Assembly (NCBI GenBank): GCA_035574235.1
Contig: DATLZA010000075.1
Location: 1 to 58,840 of the forward strand
Source: Planctomycetota bacterium
GTDB taxonomy: Bacteria > Planctomycetota > MHYJ01 > JACPRB01
DNA: 58,840 nt
Direction: 5' to 3'
The notes below the pieces were generated by a model. That model searched no databases and had not been told where the DNA came from. It saw only the letters and a list, made by a program, of their open reading frames with translations. This document shows positions 1-10,875 of the stretch, piece after piece (within the stretch, counting starts at the first letter, position 1; each line of letters opens with the position of its first letter). The translations under genes were made by a program, and so were the position numbers.

Positions 1-326
1 GCCGCGTCGTGCACGAGCACCAGCGGACACGCCGCCGCCGCCAGCCCCGCCCGCACCGAATCCTGCCGCCGCCGCCCTCCCGCCACGATCCGCGTCACCT
101 TGCGACGGCGCAACCGCGCCCCCCACAGGCGCTCCACACGCGCCCTCCAGCCGGGCGGAACCACGAGCACGATCTCCCGCACGAACGGCAGCGACGCGAA
201 CGTCTCCACGCTGTGCTCGAACATCGGCCGCCCCGCCAGGGAGACGAGCGCCTTGGGCACGCGCGCGCCCAGACGCTCCCCCCGGCCCGCCGCCGCCAGG
301 ATCACGCTCGCCGCCGGAATCCGCAT
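1..326 (-). CDS. ispD: 2-C-methyl-D-erythritol 4-phosphate cytidylyltransferase, N-terminal part (cut by window edge)
   Basis: The visible 108 residues are the N-terminal half of IspD, the cytosolic enzyme that transfers CMP from CTP to methylerythritol phosphate in the MEP isoprenoid pathway. Seen: the nucleotide-binding loop AAGRGERLGARVPKAL near residues 12-27 with the conserved Arg and Lys, the LAGRPMFEHS stretch, GGRRRQDSVRAGL, and VHDAA at the edge. The rest lies beyond base 1. An upstream in-frame ATG (335) overlaps the likely -10 box, so I prefer the ATG at 326, which sits 6 bases downstream of that box. It is divergent from the MBL gene and shares a promoter region with it. Identification is firm; only the start is debatable. 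Confidence 0.93.
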   Translation of the reverse strand, partial: MRIPAASVILAAAGRGERLGARVPKALVSLAGRPMFEHSVETFASLPFVREIVLVVPPGWRARVERLWGARLRRRKVTRIVAGGRRRQDSVRAGLAAAACPLVLVHDA

Positions 327-332
327 CCGCCC

Positions 333-362
333 CATTTAGGCTCCCGCCGCGTCCCTTGACAA
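333..362 (-). promoter_or_regulatory. ispD promoter (TTGTCA-18-TAAATG)
   Basis: On the minus strand TTGTCA (362-357) is followed after 18 bases by TAAATG (338-333). The -10 box ends 6 bases before the ATG at 326, which predicts a leaderless mRNA. The -35 box overlaps the -35 of the divergent gene by five bases. Confidence 0.6.
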
Positions 363-385
363 CCGTTTTTCCGGTGGAGTATCCT
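356..385 (+). promoter_or_regulatory. Promoter of MBL-fold gene (TTGACA-18-TATCCT)
   Basis: A consensus TTGACA (356-361) and TATCCT (380-385) are separated by 18 bases. Transcription would begin about 8 bases before the ATG at 400. No Shine-Dalgarno sequence is seen in the short leader. Confidence 0.65.
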
Positions 386-399
386 TCGCCTACCCTTCC

Positions 400-1290
400 A
401 TGAAACTCAAATTCTGGGGCGTCCGCGGATCCATTCCGTGCCCCGGCCCCGCCACCGCCCGCTTCGGCGGCAACACCTCCTGCATCCAGGTCCTCGGGGG
501 CCCCGACGTCGTCATCCTCGACGCCGGCACCGGCATCCGGGAACTGGGCCAGGAACTCGTGGCCCAGAAACGGCCCCTTCGCATTCACCTTTTCCTCAGC
601 CATACCCACTGGGACCATATCCAGGGCTTCCCCTTCTTCGCCCCCATCTATGTTCCCGGCAACGAACTTTTCGTCTACGGCCCCCGCGCCCTGGAAAAAT
701 CCCTCGAGGACGCCCTCATGTTCCAGATGCAGTACAGCTACTTCCCCGTCCGGGGCGTGGAGCTGGCCGCGCGCGTCAAGTTCACCGAGCTCGAGGAAGA
801 GACCTTCCGCATCGGCGACTTCGAAGTCTCCACGAAGTCCATGAACCACCCGATCCGCGTCCTGGCCTACCGGTTTTCGCGCGGCGGAAAGTCCGCGATC
901 TACACCGGCGACAACGAACCCTACTACGACGTGCCGGCCGACCGCCCCGGCGGCCGCGAAACGTCCGTCCGCCGCCGCGCCGACTTCATCCAGGAATGCA
1001 ACCGCAAGGTCGTGGACTTCTGCCGCGACGTGGACGTCCTCGTGGCCGACGCGCAGTATACGGACGAAGAATACGAGTCCAAGCGCGGCTGGGGCCACAG
1101 CTCGATCTCCCACGTTCTCGCCCTGGCCCGCGAGAGCGCCGCGCGCACGCTGGTGCTCTTCCACCACGAGCCGACCCACGACGACAAGACCCTGGCCGCC
1201 CTCGAGCGGGAAGCCCGCCGCCGCGCCGTCCGCGACCGGATCCGCGCCAAGGTCGTCATGGCCCGCGAAGGGATGACCCTGGAGGTGTGA
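400..1290 (+). CDS. MBL-fold metallo-hydrolase (RNase Z / cyclic-nucleotide phosphodiesterase-like)
   Basis: This is a 296-residue soluble metallo-beta-lactamase-fold hydrolase. The zinc motif HTHWDH is at residues 68-73, preceded by the family opening MKLKFWGVRGSIPCPG and followed by candidate metal ligands in MNHP, YTGDN, GWGHSS and FHHEPTHDD. That opening and the late His residues fit the COG1235-like branch, whose characterised members cleave phosphodiesters. The real substrate cannot be read from sequence. It has its own consensus promoter and stands alone: ispD diverges from it and gspK converges on it one base after its stop. No signal peptide is seen. Confidence 0.85.
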   Translation: MKLKFWGVRGSIPCPGPATARFGGNTSCIQVLGGPDVVILDAGTGIRELGQELVAQKRPLRIHLFLSHTHWDHIQGFPFFAPIYVPGNELFVYGPRALEKSLEDALMFQMQYSYFPVRGVELAARVKFTELEEETFRIGDFEVSTKSMNHPIRVLAYRFSRGGKSAIYTGDNEPYYDVPADRPGGRETSVRRRADFIQECNRKVVDFCRDVDVLVADAQYTDEEYESKRGWGHSSISHVLALARESAARTLVLFHHEPTHDDKTLAALEREARRRAVRDRIRAKVVMAREGMTLEV

Positions 1291-1291
1291 G

Positions 1292-2293
1292 CTACCGCTC
1301 CTCGGGCGGCCGCGCGGTCACCAGATCGTTCATCCGCCGCGACGCCAGGAGCTTCAGCGACCCCGGCCGCTGCCCCTGCCCCGCCGCTCTCTGCACGACG
1401 TAGAGCCACGCCTTCTCCACCCGACCCACCCGGCTGCGCGCGCGCACCTCGAAGACGGACGAGCGTACCGCGAGGAACCCCTGAAGGGACGAGAAGATCT
1501 CGTCGGTCATCCCCGAAACCTGCTTGAGGTCCTCGACCCGGCGGAATTCCTGGGGGCGCCCGTCCGCGCCCCGACCCGTCCGCCACGCCGCGATCGCCGC
1601 CGCGACCGGAGCGGTCATCTCGTCCGACAGCGCCCGCAGCACCTCCGGCGGGGCGGTGTTGACGTTTACGCTCCAGGTTCCCTGCGCGGGCCACACCGTG
1701 ACGAACTCGAGAAGCCCCCGGGGGGCGTCTTCCTTCTCGGGAACGCCGTAGAGCACTTCGGGGCCGAGCCCCTCGATCCGGAGCAGCTCGTCCACGTCCA
1801 TGAGGCGCCGGTTGCGCGCCCGCGTTTCGAACCCGCCGCGGCCGTCCGCGTCCACATAGTCCACGATCCGGTCGGCCACGTCCGCCGGATGCCCCAGAAG
1901 CTCCACCAGCCGCCGCAGGGCCGCGACGACGGGGGCGTTGGGCTCCCCCTTGTCGTTGACCAGAGCCGAGAGGTTGAGCGCCCGCTCGGCGTCGCGGATC
2001 GACACCTCCACCTGCGCCCGCCCGACTTCGATCGAAAGCGGCGCCGCCCATCGCTCGTGTAAAGTGTCCGCCTCCGCTCCTTCCTCGAGGTCCGCCTCGA
2101 GCAGGAGCCGCGCGTGGGCGTACCCCGAGCGCGTCCCGTAGGTGTTCTGGAGATCCGCCAGGTGATTCTCCGACACGGTCCGGTTGTGCACCGAGGTGGC
2201 GCTCATCTGGGTCACGACGAGGGCCAGGACGATGAGGACCAAAAGGGCCAGGATGAGGGCGATCGCGCCCTCGTCGCGGCGGCGCCGGTGCAT
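1292..2293 (-). CDS. gspK: General secretion pathway protein K-like minor pseudopilin
   Basis: This is a GspK-type minor pseudopilin of the type II secretion / type IV pilus-like machinery, 333 residues from the ATG at 2293. That start gives a short basic leader (MHRRRRDEG) ending in the Gly of a prepilin peptidase site, then the hydrophobic helix AIALILALLVLIVLALVV. The typical GspK signature VNVNTAPPEVLRAL lies in the second half, and the helix-hairpin-helix-like repeats of the GspK core surround it. An ATG at 2368 adds 25 residues and would give an oddly long leader. No other gsp genes are adjacent. A second, much larger GspK-like protein lies at 38938. Confidence 0.8.
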   Translation of the reverse strand: MHRRRRDEGAIALILALLVLIVLALVVTQMSATSVHNRTVSENHLADLQNTYGTRSGYAHARLLLEADLEEGAEADTLHERWAAPLSIEVGRAQVEVSIRDAERALNLSALVNDKGEPNAPVVAALRRLVELLGHPADVADRIVDYVDADGRGGFETRARNRRLMDVDELLRIEGLGPEVLYGVPEKEDAPRGLLEFVTVWPAQGTWSVNVNTAPPEVLRALSDEMTAPVAAAIAAWRTGRGADGRPQEFRRVEDLKQVSGMTDEIFSSLQGFLAVRSSVFEVRARSRVGRVEKAWLYVVQRAAGQGQRPGSLKLLASRRMNDLVTARPPEER

Positions 2294-2330
2294 GGAGTTT
2301 AAACGTCCTGGCCGGGGGGCGGTTTGGACG

Positions 2331-2358
2331 TTGACAACCCGTCCCGGTGTGTTAGAGT
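2331..2358 (+). promoter_or_regulatory. Promoter of TPR lipoprotein gene (TTGACA-16-TAGAGT)
   Basis: TTGACA (2331-2336) and TAGAGT (2353-2358) are 16 bases apart. Unlike many promoters here it is followed by a leader of about 23 bases with a good Shine-Dalgarno sequence, AGGGAGGGA (2377-2385), before the ATG at 2388. Confidence 0.6.
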
Positions 2359-2387
2359 TATCTCGCATACTCGTCTAGGGAGGGACT

Positions 2388-3194
2388 ATGATCCGGTCCG
2401 GCGTTCGGCGGTGGGGGGTGTTGGCGCTGTGCTCGGCCCTGGGGGCCTGCACCTACTGGCACGGCGACCTCGAACGCCTGGCCGACCAGAGCGGCCGCAA
2501 CTTCAAGATCGCTCCGGACAAGGTCTACAAGCACACGACCCTCGGGGCGATCGCGGCTCATCCCTCCAGTTTCAAGCTCATGGACGTGGAATTCGACGCC
2601 GTCGTGAACCGCCTGGACGAACAGATCTTCGTCTCGTTCTACAGCACGTTCCGTCCGGAAGACTACTTCGGTTTCTCGGCATGGCCGGCGGAGGCGGAGC
2701 TGTGGGTCCCGGAACAGCGGCTGCGTTCGGTGCCCACCCTCTATATGAACAAGGACAACCAGGACATGGAGGAGCTGCTCTCGCTGCGTCGCTTCGCGCT
2801 GGTGCGGCTGCGCGGCCGCGTCATGGGGGACTTCGAGCAGCGTCCCTTCGTGGAGGTTCATTACGTGGACGTCCTCCATCCGGCCGCCTACAGCGAGGCG
2901 ACCCTGGCGGACGTGGGCGCGGGCTTCGCGGCCGTCTCGGACGGGAAATCCGACGAGGCGATCGCGCGCCTGGAGCGCGCCCTGGAGGGTCTGCTCCACG
3001 GTCCCGTGCGCGGCCGGGCCAACCTGGAACTCGCGCGCCTCTACGAGGCCCGCGGCGACTATGGCCGCGCGGCCGCCCGCTACGAGGACGTCCTCTGGAC
3101 GGACCCGTACAACGACGAGGCTTGGGAGGGCTGGACCCGCTGCACGGAGGCCGCCGAGCGTCAGCGCCGCGAAGCGGCCGCCCAGCAGCCCTAG
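2388..3194 (+). CDS. Lipoprotein with C-terminal TPR repeats, function unknown
   Basis: 268 residues. The lipobox LGAC ends at Cys21 after a short basic and hydrophobic signal, so the protein should be lipid-anchored outside the cytoplasmic membrane. Residues about 40-170 form a domain I do not recognise, rich in aromatic residues. Residues about 170-245 contain two tetratricopeptide-like helical pairs (AAVSDGKSDEAIARLERAL and ELARLYEARGDYGRAAARYE), which usually mediate protein-protein contacts. The gene has its own promoter and Shine-Dalgarno sequence. It is followed 24 bases later by a metallophosphoesterase gene on the same strand and is probably cotranscribed with it. Confidence 0.75.
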   Translation: MIRSGVRRWGVLALCSALGACTYWHGDLERLADQSGRNFKIAPDKVYKHTTLGAIAAHPSSFKLMDVEFDAVVNRLDEQIFVSFYSTFRPEDYFGFSAWPAEAELWVPEQRLRSVPTLYMNKDNQDMEELLSLRRFALVRLRGRVMGDFEQRPFVEVHYVDVLHPAAYSEATLADVGAGFAAVSDGKSDEAIARLERALEGLLHGPVRGRANLELARLYEARGDYGRAAARYEDVLWTDPYNDEAWEGWTRCTEAAERQRREAAAQQP

Positions 3195-3218
3195 GCCCGA
3201 AGTCCGGCCGTAGATGCG

Positions 3219-4178
3219 GTGGTGCCCCTCGACGCGGCGATCCTGCTGTGCTTTCTCGTCGCCGCCCCGCTGGCGGCCGTTGTCGTTCTGGCGACCTTCC
3301 TCTTTCGCGCCTTGGCCCGACGCCGGGGGTGGATTCCCGCGGACCTGAGATCCTGGATCGACCGTCCGGCCGCCTGGATCTCGTCGGCGGCGACCCTCCT
3401 GGTTTTTGCGGGTGCGACGGCATACGGGGCGGCGATCGAGCGCGATTGGGTCGAGACCACCCGCACGGAGATCCGGGCGGGCCGCGCCGTCCTCGGGCAC
3501 GAGCGGTTCCGGATCGTCCACCTCTCGGACCTGCACCTGGAGCGCCTGGGGCGTCGTGAAGAGCGCGCCGTCGAAGCGGTCCGGGCGGCCCGACCTCACC
3601 TCGTCCTTCTGACCGGCGACTGCATGAACGTCCGAGAGGCGGGTGGGGAACTGCGGACGTTTCTGGAGCTCCTGAAGGCGGAGGCTCCGTTCGGGGTCCT
3701 CGGAGTTCCGGGTCACCGGGACTTGAAGTTTCCGGTGCGGGATCTCTTCGGGCGGGCGGGCGCCCGGCTGCTGGAGGACGACACGCATCTTCTGACGGGG
3801 AAGGGACGGCCGCTGCGGCTCGTGGGGCAGTCCGTCTACCCGGGCAAGAGGCTTCGCGAGCTTCTGGCGGGCCTCGAGGACGACGCCTTCACGATTTACC
3901 TCCATCACTCTCCCGACGGCGCCGATGAGCTGGCGCTGCGGGACCCGGGCCAGCGGGTGGATCTCTTTCTGTGCGGCCACACGCACGGGGGGCAGATCGG
4001 CCTCCCCTTTTGGGGGGCGATTCTGACGTTCTCCCGGCACCACAAGCGGTACGAGCGGGGGCTCTACCGGGTCGGGGACGTGCCCATGTATGTCAACCGC
4101 GGGCTCGGCACGGAGGGAATTCCGGTGCGGTTTCTGGCGCGCCCGGAAGTGGCGGTGATCGATCTCGTGGCCGATTAG
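3219..4178 (+). CDS. Membrane-anchored metallophosphoesterase (YkuE-like) with an altered GNHD motif
   Basis: 319 residues with a GTG start (3219; GTG 3222 also possible). Two N-terminal hydrophobic helices (about residues 5-28 and 45-67) anchor a calcineurin-like phosphoesterase domain. The metal motifs SDLHL, LTGD, LHHSPD and CGHTHGGQ are present in order. The usual GNHD motif is replaced by GHRD, so the bridging Asn is His and the catalytic His is Arg. Related YkuE/LpxH-type proteins hydrolyse phosphodiesters or lipid phosphates; here activity may be reduced or changed. Its stop codon overlaps the stop of the convergent small lipoprotein gene. Confidence 0.82.
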   Translation: MVPLDAAILLCFLVAAPLAAVVVLATFLFRALARRRGWIPADLRSWIDRPAAWISSAATLLVFAGATAYGAAIERDWVETTRTEIRAGRAVLGHERFRIVHLSDLHLERLGRREERAVEAVRAARPHLVLLTGDCMNVREAGGELRTFLELLKAEAPFGVLGVPGHRDLKFPVRDLFGRAGARLLEDDTHLLTGKGRPLRLVGQSVYPGKRLRELLAGLEDDAFTIYLHHSPDGADELALRDPGQRVDLFLCGHTHGGQIGLPFWGAILTFSRHHKRYERGLYRVGDVPMYVNRGLGTEGIPVRFLARPEVAVIDLVAD

Positions 4179-4597
4179 CCCGCTCCGCGGGCCGCGCGCT
4201 CGTCCGCCAGCCGCAGCCGCAGCCGGTCCACGTAAAGCCGCCAGGCGGTTTCCCGAAGCTGCTCCCGGACAGCCGGTTCGGGGCGCCGGGAGAGTTCCGC
4301 CAGGCGCGCCTCCAGCGCGGCGATCCGCTCCCGCAGCCCGGCGCGCAGGCGCTCCAGGGTTTCGCCGTCGGCATGGCTCAGGACCGTGTCCCTCCAGGCC
4401 TCGACCTCCGGGGGCGTGAGCGCCGCGGGCTCGTGGCGGGGCGGGTGGAAGACCTCCGAGAGCTCCAGGCGCCAATCCTCGTAGGTCTTTTCCTGAAGCG
4501 CTTCTTCCTGGCCGCTCGTGTCCCACGGATTGGGGCGGTCGTAATAGCAGCCGCCGAGCGCGGCGGCCAGGAGGATCGGCGCGGCGGTCGTTCTCAT
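4175..4597 (-). CDS. Small lipoprotein, helical, function unknown
   Basis: 140 residues from ATG 4597. The signal peptide MRTTAAPILLAAALGGC ends in a lipobox (LGGC). The mature part is charged and predicted mostly helical, with a heptad-like stretch of Leu/Arg/Glu in the last 70 residues (ERIAALEARLAELSRR), so it may dimerise or pack along another protein. The start overlaps the stop of the upstream nucleotidyltransferase gene as ATGA, so the two are translationally coupled. I do not recognise a family. Confidence 0.7.
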   Translation of the reverse strand: MRTTAAPILLAAALGGCYYDRPNPWDTSGQEEALQEKTYEDWRLELSEVFHPPRHEPAALTPPEVEAWRDTVLSHADGETLERLRAGLRERIAALEARLAELSRRPEPAVREQLRETAWRLYVDRLRLRLADERAARGAG

Positions 4598-5349
4598 GAC
4601 GGCCCCCGGGTCAGCATCATTTCGTTGGCGGCGTTGTAGGAATCGATGTCGCCGATATCGAACCAGCTTCCTTCCACCACATATCCATAGACGGGGATCC
4701 GCGGGTGGAGCCATTGCAGATAATAGCCGGGAGCGTCCTTTCCTTTGCCCTCGTCGAGGAACTCCTGGAAGAGCGGAAGGTGGATTTTGGGGAAGTAGTA
4801 GACGCCGATCGAGATCAGGGTCGTCCGGGGCTTCGGGGGCTTTTCCTCGAAGCCGACGATTCTCCCGTTTTTGTCGATTTCCACGGCGCCGTAGAGAGAA
4901 ACTTTCTCCTTGCGCCCCAGATCCTTCAGGCACACCGCGGCCCCCCGCGACCGGCCGAACGCCGCGAAGTCCTGAAGCGAGAACTCGAAGAGGTTGTCTC
5001 CGGCGATCACGAGGAGGTCGTCTTCGACTTTGGCGTTGCGGATCACGAACTGGATGTCCCCGATGGCGCCGAGGCGGTCGTCGGGGCTTTGGGTGAGGTC
5101 GTCGTAGATCTCGACGGGCACGGGGAAGGCGCGCTGCTCCTGGTAATCCCGGAGCCAGCCGTAGTAATGCGCCGCGAACCGGTGGTTGGAGACGACGTAG
5201 ATCCGGTCCAGATCCTTGACTTTGAAGACCTGCTCGCAGATCCGGGTGAGGATCGGCACGCCGGCCACGGGGAGCAGAGGCTTCGGGCGGTCCTTCGTCA
5301 GAGGATAGAGGCGGGTGGCGTATCCTGCGCCAAGGAGGAGGGCTTTCAT
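4594..5349 (-). CDS. Sugar-phosphate nucleotidyltransferase (glucose-1-phosphate thymidylyl/uridylyltransferase type)
   Basis: 251 residues, a single catalytic domain of the RmlA/GalU fold that makes NDP-sugars from NTP and a sugar-1-phosphate. Seen: the N-terminal signature GAGYATRLYPLT followed by RPKPLLPVAG, the metal-binding GDN near residue 118, GFEEKP, and the closing GSWFDIGDIDSYNAANE. There is no C-terminal left-handed beta-helix, so it is not a GlmU-type bifunctional enzyme. Sugar and base specificity cannot be told. It forms a two-gene operon with the small lipoprotein that follows (ATGA overlap), which hints at an envelope role. Confidence 0.85.
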   Translation of the reverse strand: MKALLLGAGYATRLYPLTKDRPKPLLPVAGVPILTRICEQVFKVKDLDRIYVVSNHRFAAHYYGWLRDYQEQRAFPVPVEIYDDLTQSPDDRLGAIGDIQFVIRNAKVEDDLLVIAGDNLFEFSLQDFAAFGRSRGAAVCLKDLGRKEKVSLYGAVEIDKNGRIVGFEEKPPKPRTTLISIGVYYFPKIHLPLFQEFLDEGKGKDAPGYYLQWLHPRIPVYGYVVEGSWFDIGDIDSYNAANEMMLTRGPS

Positions 5350-5356
5350 AAACTCA

Positions 5357-5386
5357 ATTATCGCACCCCGTCTTGGGAGGCGTCAA
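5357..5386 (-). promoter_or_regulatory. Promoter of nucleotidyltransferase operon (TTGACG-18-GATAAT)
   Basis: On the minus strand TTGACG (5386-5381) and GATAAT (5362-5357) are separated by 18 bases. Only 7 bases separate the -10 box from the ATG at 5349, so the transcript should begin at the start codon. Confidence 0.65.
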
Positions 5387-5402
5387 CATCGCGCGCGGCC
5401 GG

Positions 5403-5431
5403 TTGCGCCGGCCGCCGGTTTCTGGTTCAAT
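5403..5431 (+). promoter_or_regulatory. Possible promoter of PEGA lipoprotein gene (TTGCGC-17-TTCAAT)
   Basis: TTGCGC (5403-5408) and TTCAAT (5426-5431) have a 17-base spacer and lie 8 bases before the ATG at 5440. The boxes are imperfect, but position and spacing match other promoters in the window. Confidence 0.4.
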
Positions 5432-5439
5432 CGGGGCCC

Positions 5440-5844
5440 ATGGCCCGCCGCTCCTGGACGCCGGTGGCGTTCGTTCTTCTCTGCGGCTGCGTGGAGCGCA
5501 CGATCTACGTCCGCAGCGACCCCCCGGGGGCGGTGGTGTATCTGGACGACCAGCGGATGGGCGTGACGCCCTGCGAGATCCCCTACGTCTGGTACGGCAA
5601 GCGCGAGATCGTCCTGGAGCTTCAGAAGTACCGCCTGGTCCGCGAGATCGTGACGCTCAACCCCCCCTGGTGGCAGTATTTCCCCCTGGACTTCATCACG
5701 GACGTCCTGGTGCCCTTCACGATCCGGGACCGGACGGAGCTGTCGTACGTTCTGGAGCCGGCGGCGCCCACCGCCGAAGAGCGCGAGGAGATCCGCGCGC
5801 GCGCCCGGGAGATGCGCGAGAAGGCGGGGGTTTCGCCCCGGTAG
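5440..5844 (+). CDS. PEGA-domain lipoprotein
   Basis: 134 residues. A short signal ends at the lipobox LLCGC (Cys17). Residues about 22-65 form a PEGA domain: RSDPPGAVVYLDDQRMGVTP followed by a Tyr/Trp-rich strand and KREIVLELQKYR. PEGA domains are small surface-layer-associated beta modules. After a Trp/Pro-rich stretch (NPPWWQYFPLDF) the C-terminus is a charged helix (EEREEIRARAREMREKAG). It lies 4 bases upstream of murD on the same strand, so the two may be cotranscribed. The enzymatic role, if any, is unknown. Confidence 0.8.
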   Translation: MARRSWTPVAFVLLCGCVERTIYVRSDPPGAVVYLDDQRMGVTPCEIPYVWYGKREIVLELQKYRLVREIVTLNPPWWQYFPLDFITDVLVPFTIRDRTELSYVLEPAAPTAEEREEIRARAREMREKAGVSPR

Positions 5845-5848
5845 CCCG

Positions 5849-9270
<3,422 letters not shown>

Positions 9271-9289
9271 TTCCAGGGAAGGCCTTTTT

Positions 9290-10270
9290 TTGTCGGCGGA
9301 GACGGCCGTGGTCCAGAAGCTGAGCGTCATCTGGATGGACGGGAAGCTCGTGCCCTGGGACGAAGCGCGCGTCCATGTGCTGACCCACAGCCTGCATTAC
9401 GGCCTGGCGGCCTTCGAAGGAATCCGCTCCTACGAGACCCACGACGGCCGCTCGGCGGTCTTCCGGCTGGCCGACCACCTGCGACGCCTGGCCGACTCGT
9501 GCCACATCGGCCAGATGAAGCTGCCCTATACGCTCGACGAGCTGGCGGCCGCCTGCAAGGAGACGCTGGCGGCCAACGGACTGCGGGCCGGATACATCCG
9601 GCCCGTGGCCTACATCGGAGAGGGCGTCATGGGGGTCCATCCCCAGGACAATCCGATCCGGGTCTTCATCGCCACCTGGTCGTGGGGCGCCTATCTGGGC
9701 GAAGAGGCGCTCAAGAAAGGCATCCGCGCGAAGATCTCCTCCTACACCCGCTTCCAGCCCAACACGATCATGACCCGCGCCAAGCTCACCGGCAACTACG
9801 CCACCGGCATCCTGGCCAAGCGGGAGGCCAAGGCTCTGGGCTTCGACGAGGCGATCATGCTGGACACCGAGGGCTATTGCGCCGAAGGGTCCGGCGAGAA
9901 TCTCTTCATCGTGCGGGACGGCCGGGTGAAGACCGCGCCGCTGACGTGCGTGCTCCCGGGGATCACGCGGGACACGATCCTGCGCCTGGCCGCCGACGAG
10001 GGGATCGAAGTCGTCGAGCAGCGCTTCAGCCGCGACGAGCTGTACATCGCCGACGAGGCCTTCTTCACGGGCACGGCCGCGGAGGTCACCCCCATCCGCG
10101 AAGTGGACGGGCGGACGATCGGCTCCGGCGCGCCGGGTCCCGTCACCCGCCGCCTCCAGGAACGCTTCTTCGACGTGGTTCTGGGGCGTCACCCCAAGTA
10201 CGCCGGTTGGCTCGACTACTACGAAGTCGGCCCTTCCGCGCGGAAGTCCGCGGCCAAGGCCCGGGCGTAA
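9290..10270 (+). CDS. ilvE: Branched-chain amino acid aminotransferase
   Basis: About 326 residues from a TTG at 9290; a GTG at 9308 is a reasonable alternative that still leaves the full enzyme. This is a fold-type IV PLP transaminase that makes or degrades Leu, Ile and Val. Seen: VHVLTHSLHYGLAAFEGIRSY cut short at the N-terminus as expected, the PLP-lysine region AKLTGNYATG, the FDEAIMLD strand, EGSGENLFIV and the substrate loop VLPGITRDTILRLA. Spacing and motifs fit ilvE better than D-amino-acid transaminase or aminodeoxychorismate lyase. The gene appears to be transcribed from a promoter in the end of ligA. Confidence 0.92.
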   Translation: MSAETAVVQKLSVIWMDGKLVPWDEARVHVLTHSLHYGLAAFEGIRSYETHDGRSAVFRLADHLRRLADSCHIGQMKLPYTLDELAAACKETLAANGLRAGYIRPVAYIGEGVMGVHPQDNPIRVFIATWSWGAYLGEEALKKGIRAKISSYTRFQPNTIMTRAKLTGNYATGILAKREAKALGFDEAIMLDTEGYCAEGSGENLFIVRDGRVKTAPLTCVLPGITRDTILRLAADEGIEVVEQRFSRDELYIADEAFFTGTAAEVTPIREVDGRTIGSGAPGPVTRRLQERFFDVVLGRHPKYAGWLDYYEVGPSARKSAAKARA

Positions 10271-10288
10271 GGGCGGTCCCCGGCCGCT

Positions 10289-10318
10289 TTGACACCGCGC
10301 CGCCCGTTCGCTTATCAT
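10289..10318 (+). promoter_or_regulatory. Promoter of Uma2 gene (TTGACA-18-TATCAT)
   Basis: TTGACA (10289-10294), an 18-base spacer and TATCAT (10313-10318) end exactly 6 bases before the ATG at 10325. A transcript from it would start on the A of the start codon. Confidence 0.7.
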
Positions 10319-10324
10319 GGGACC

Positions 10325-10864
10325 ATGACGGCCGCCGTCCGCAAGCTCACCTACGAGGACTTCGCCCGGATCCCGGACGACGGGTTCCGCCACGAGATCA
10401 TCGAGGGGGAAGAGTTCATGACGCCGGCTCCCACGCCCGAGCACCAAACGGTGCTTCTGAACGTCCTCGATCTGGTGAGGAGCCACGTCAAGGCCCGCAA
10501 CCTGGGAAAAGTTTTCGTGGCCCCGACGGACGTGGTCCTTTCCGAGCACGACATCGTGGAGCCCGATCTTCTGTTCATTGCGAGCCACCGCCTTTCGATC
10601 GTGGGGTCCCGGAACATTCAGGGGGCTCCGGATCTGGTGGTGGAGGTGACGTCGCCTTCGACGGCGGCGCTCGATCGGGGTCCGAAACTGGAGCTTTATC
10701 GGCGCTCGGGAATCCGGGAGTACTGGATCGTGGATCCCGCGCCGCGCACGGTGGAGATTCACGAATTCGGCAGCCCTCGCCGCACCCGGGTGTACCGGGA
10801 GGATCAGTCGTTCGCCTCCGAGATCCTTCCGGGACTCACCGTGCGCGTCGCGGACTTCTTCTGA
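10325..10864 (+). CDS. Uma2 family protein (PD-(D/E)XK nuclease fold, DUF820)
   Basis: 179 residues. Uma2/DUF820 proteins have a restriction-endonuclease-like fold and are abundant in cyanobacteria and planctomycetes; their biological role is unsettled. Seen: the opening LTYEDFARIPDDGFRHEIIEGE, the conserved VEPDLLFIA with the acidic metal ligand, DLVVEVTSPSTAALD, then GPKLELYRRSGIREYWIVDP with the Lys and the characteristic Y-W-V-D closure. An upstream in-frame ATG-like start at 10289 lies inside the -35 box, so I take the ATG at 10325. It is a monocistronic gene convergent with the ABC operon that follows. Confidence 0.88.
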   Translation: MTAAVRKLTYEDFARIPDDGFRHEIIEGEEFMTPAPTPEHQTVLLNVLDLVRSHVKARNLGKVFVAPTDVVLSEHDIVEPDLLFIASHRLSIVGSRNIQGAPDLVVEVTSPSTAALDRGPKLELYRRSGIREYWIVDPAPRTVEIHEFGSPRRTRVYREDQSFASEILPGLTVRVADFF

Positions 10865-10875
10865 CGCGTCCCCGT

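Noticed and set aside
2294-2368. Upstream start (ATG 2368) for gspK
   Set aside because: It would give a 34-residue leader before the prepilin cleavage Gly; the ATG at 2293 gives the normal 9-residue basic leader.
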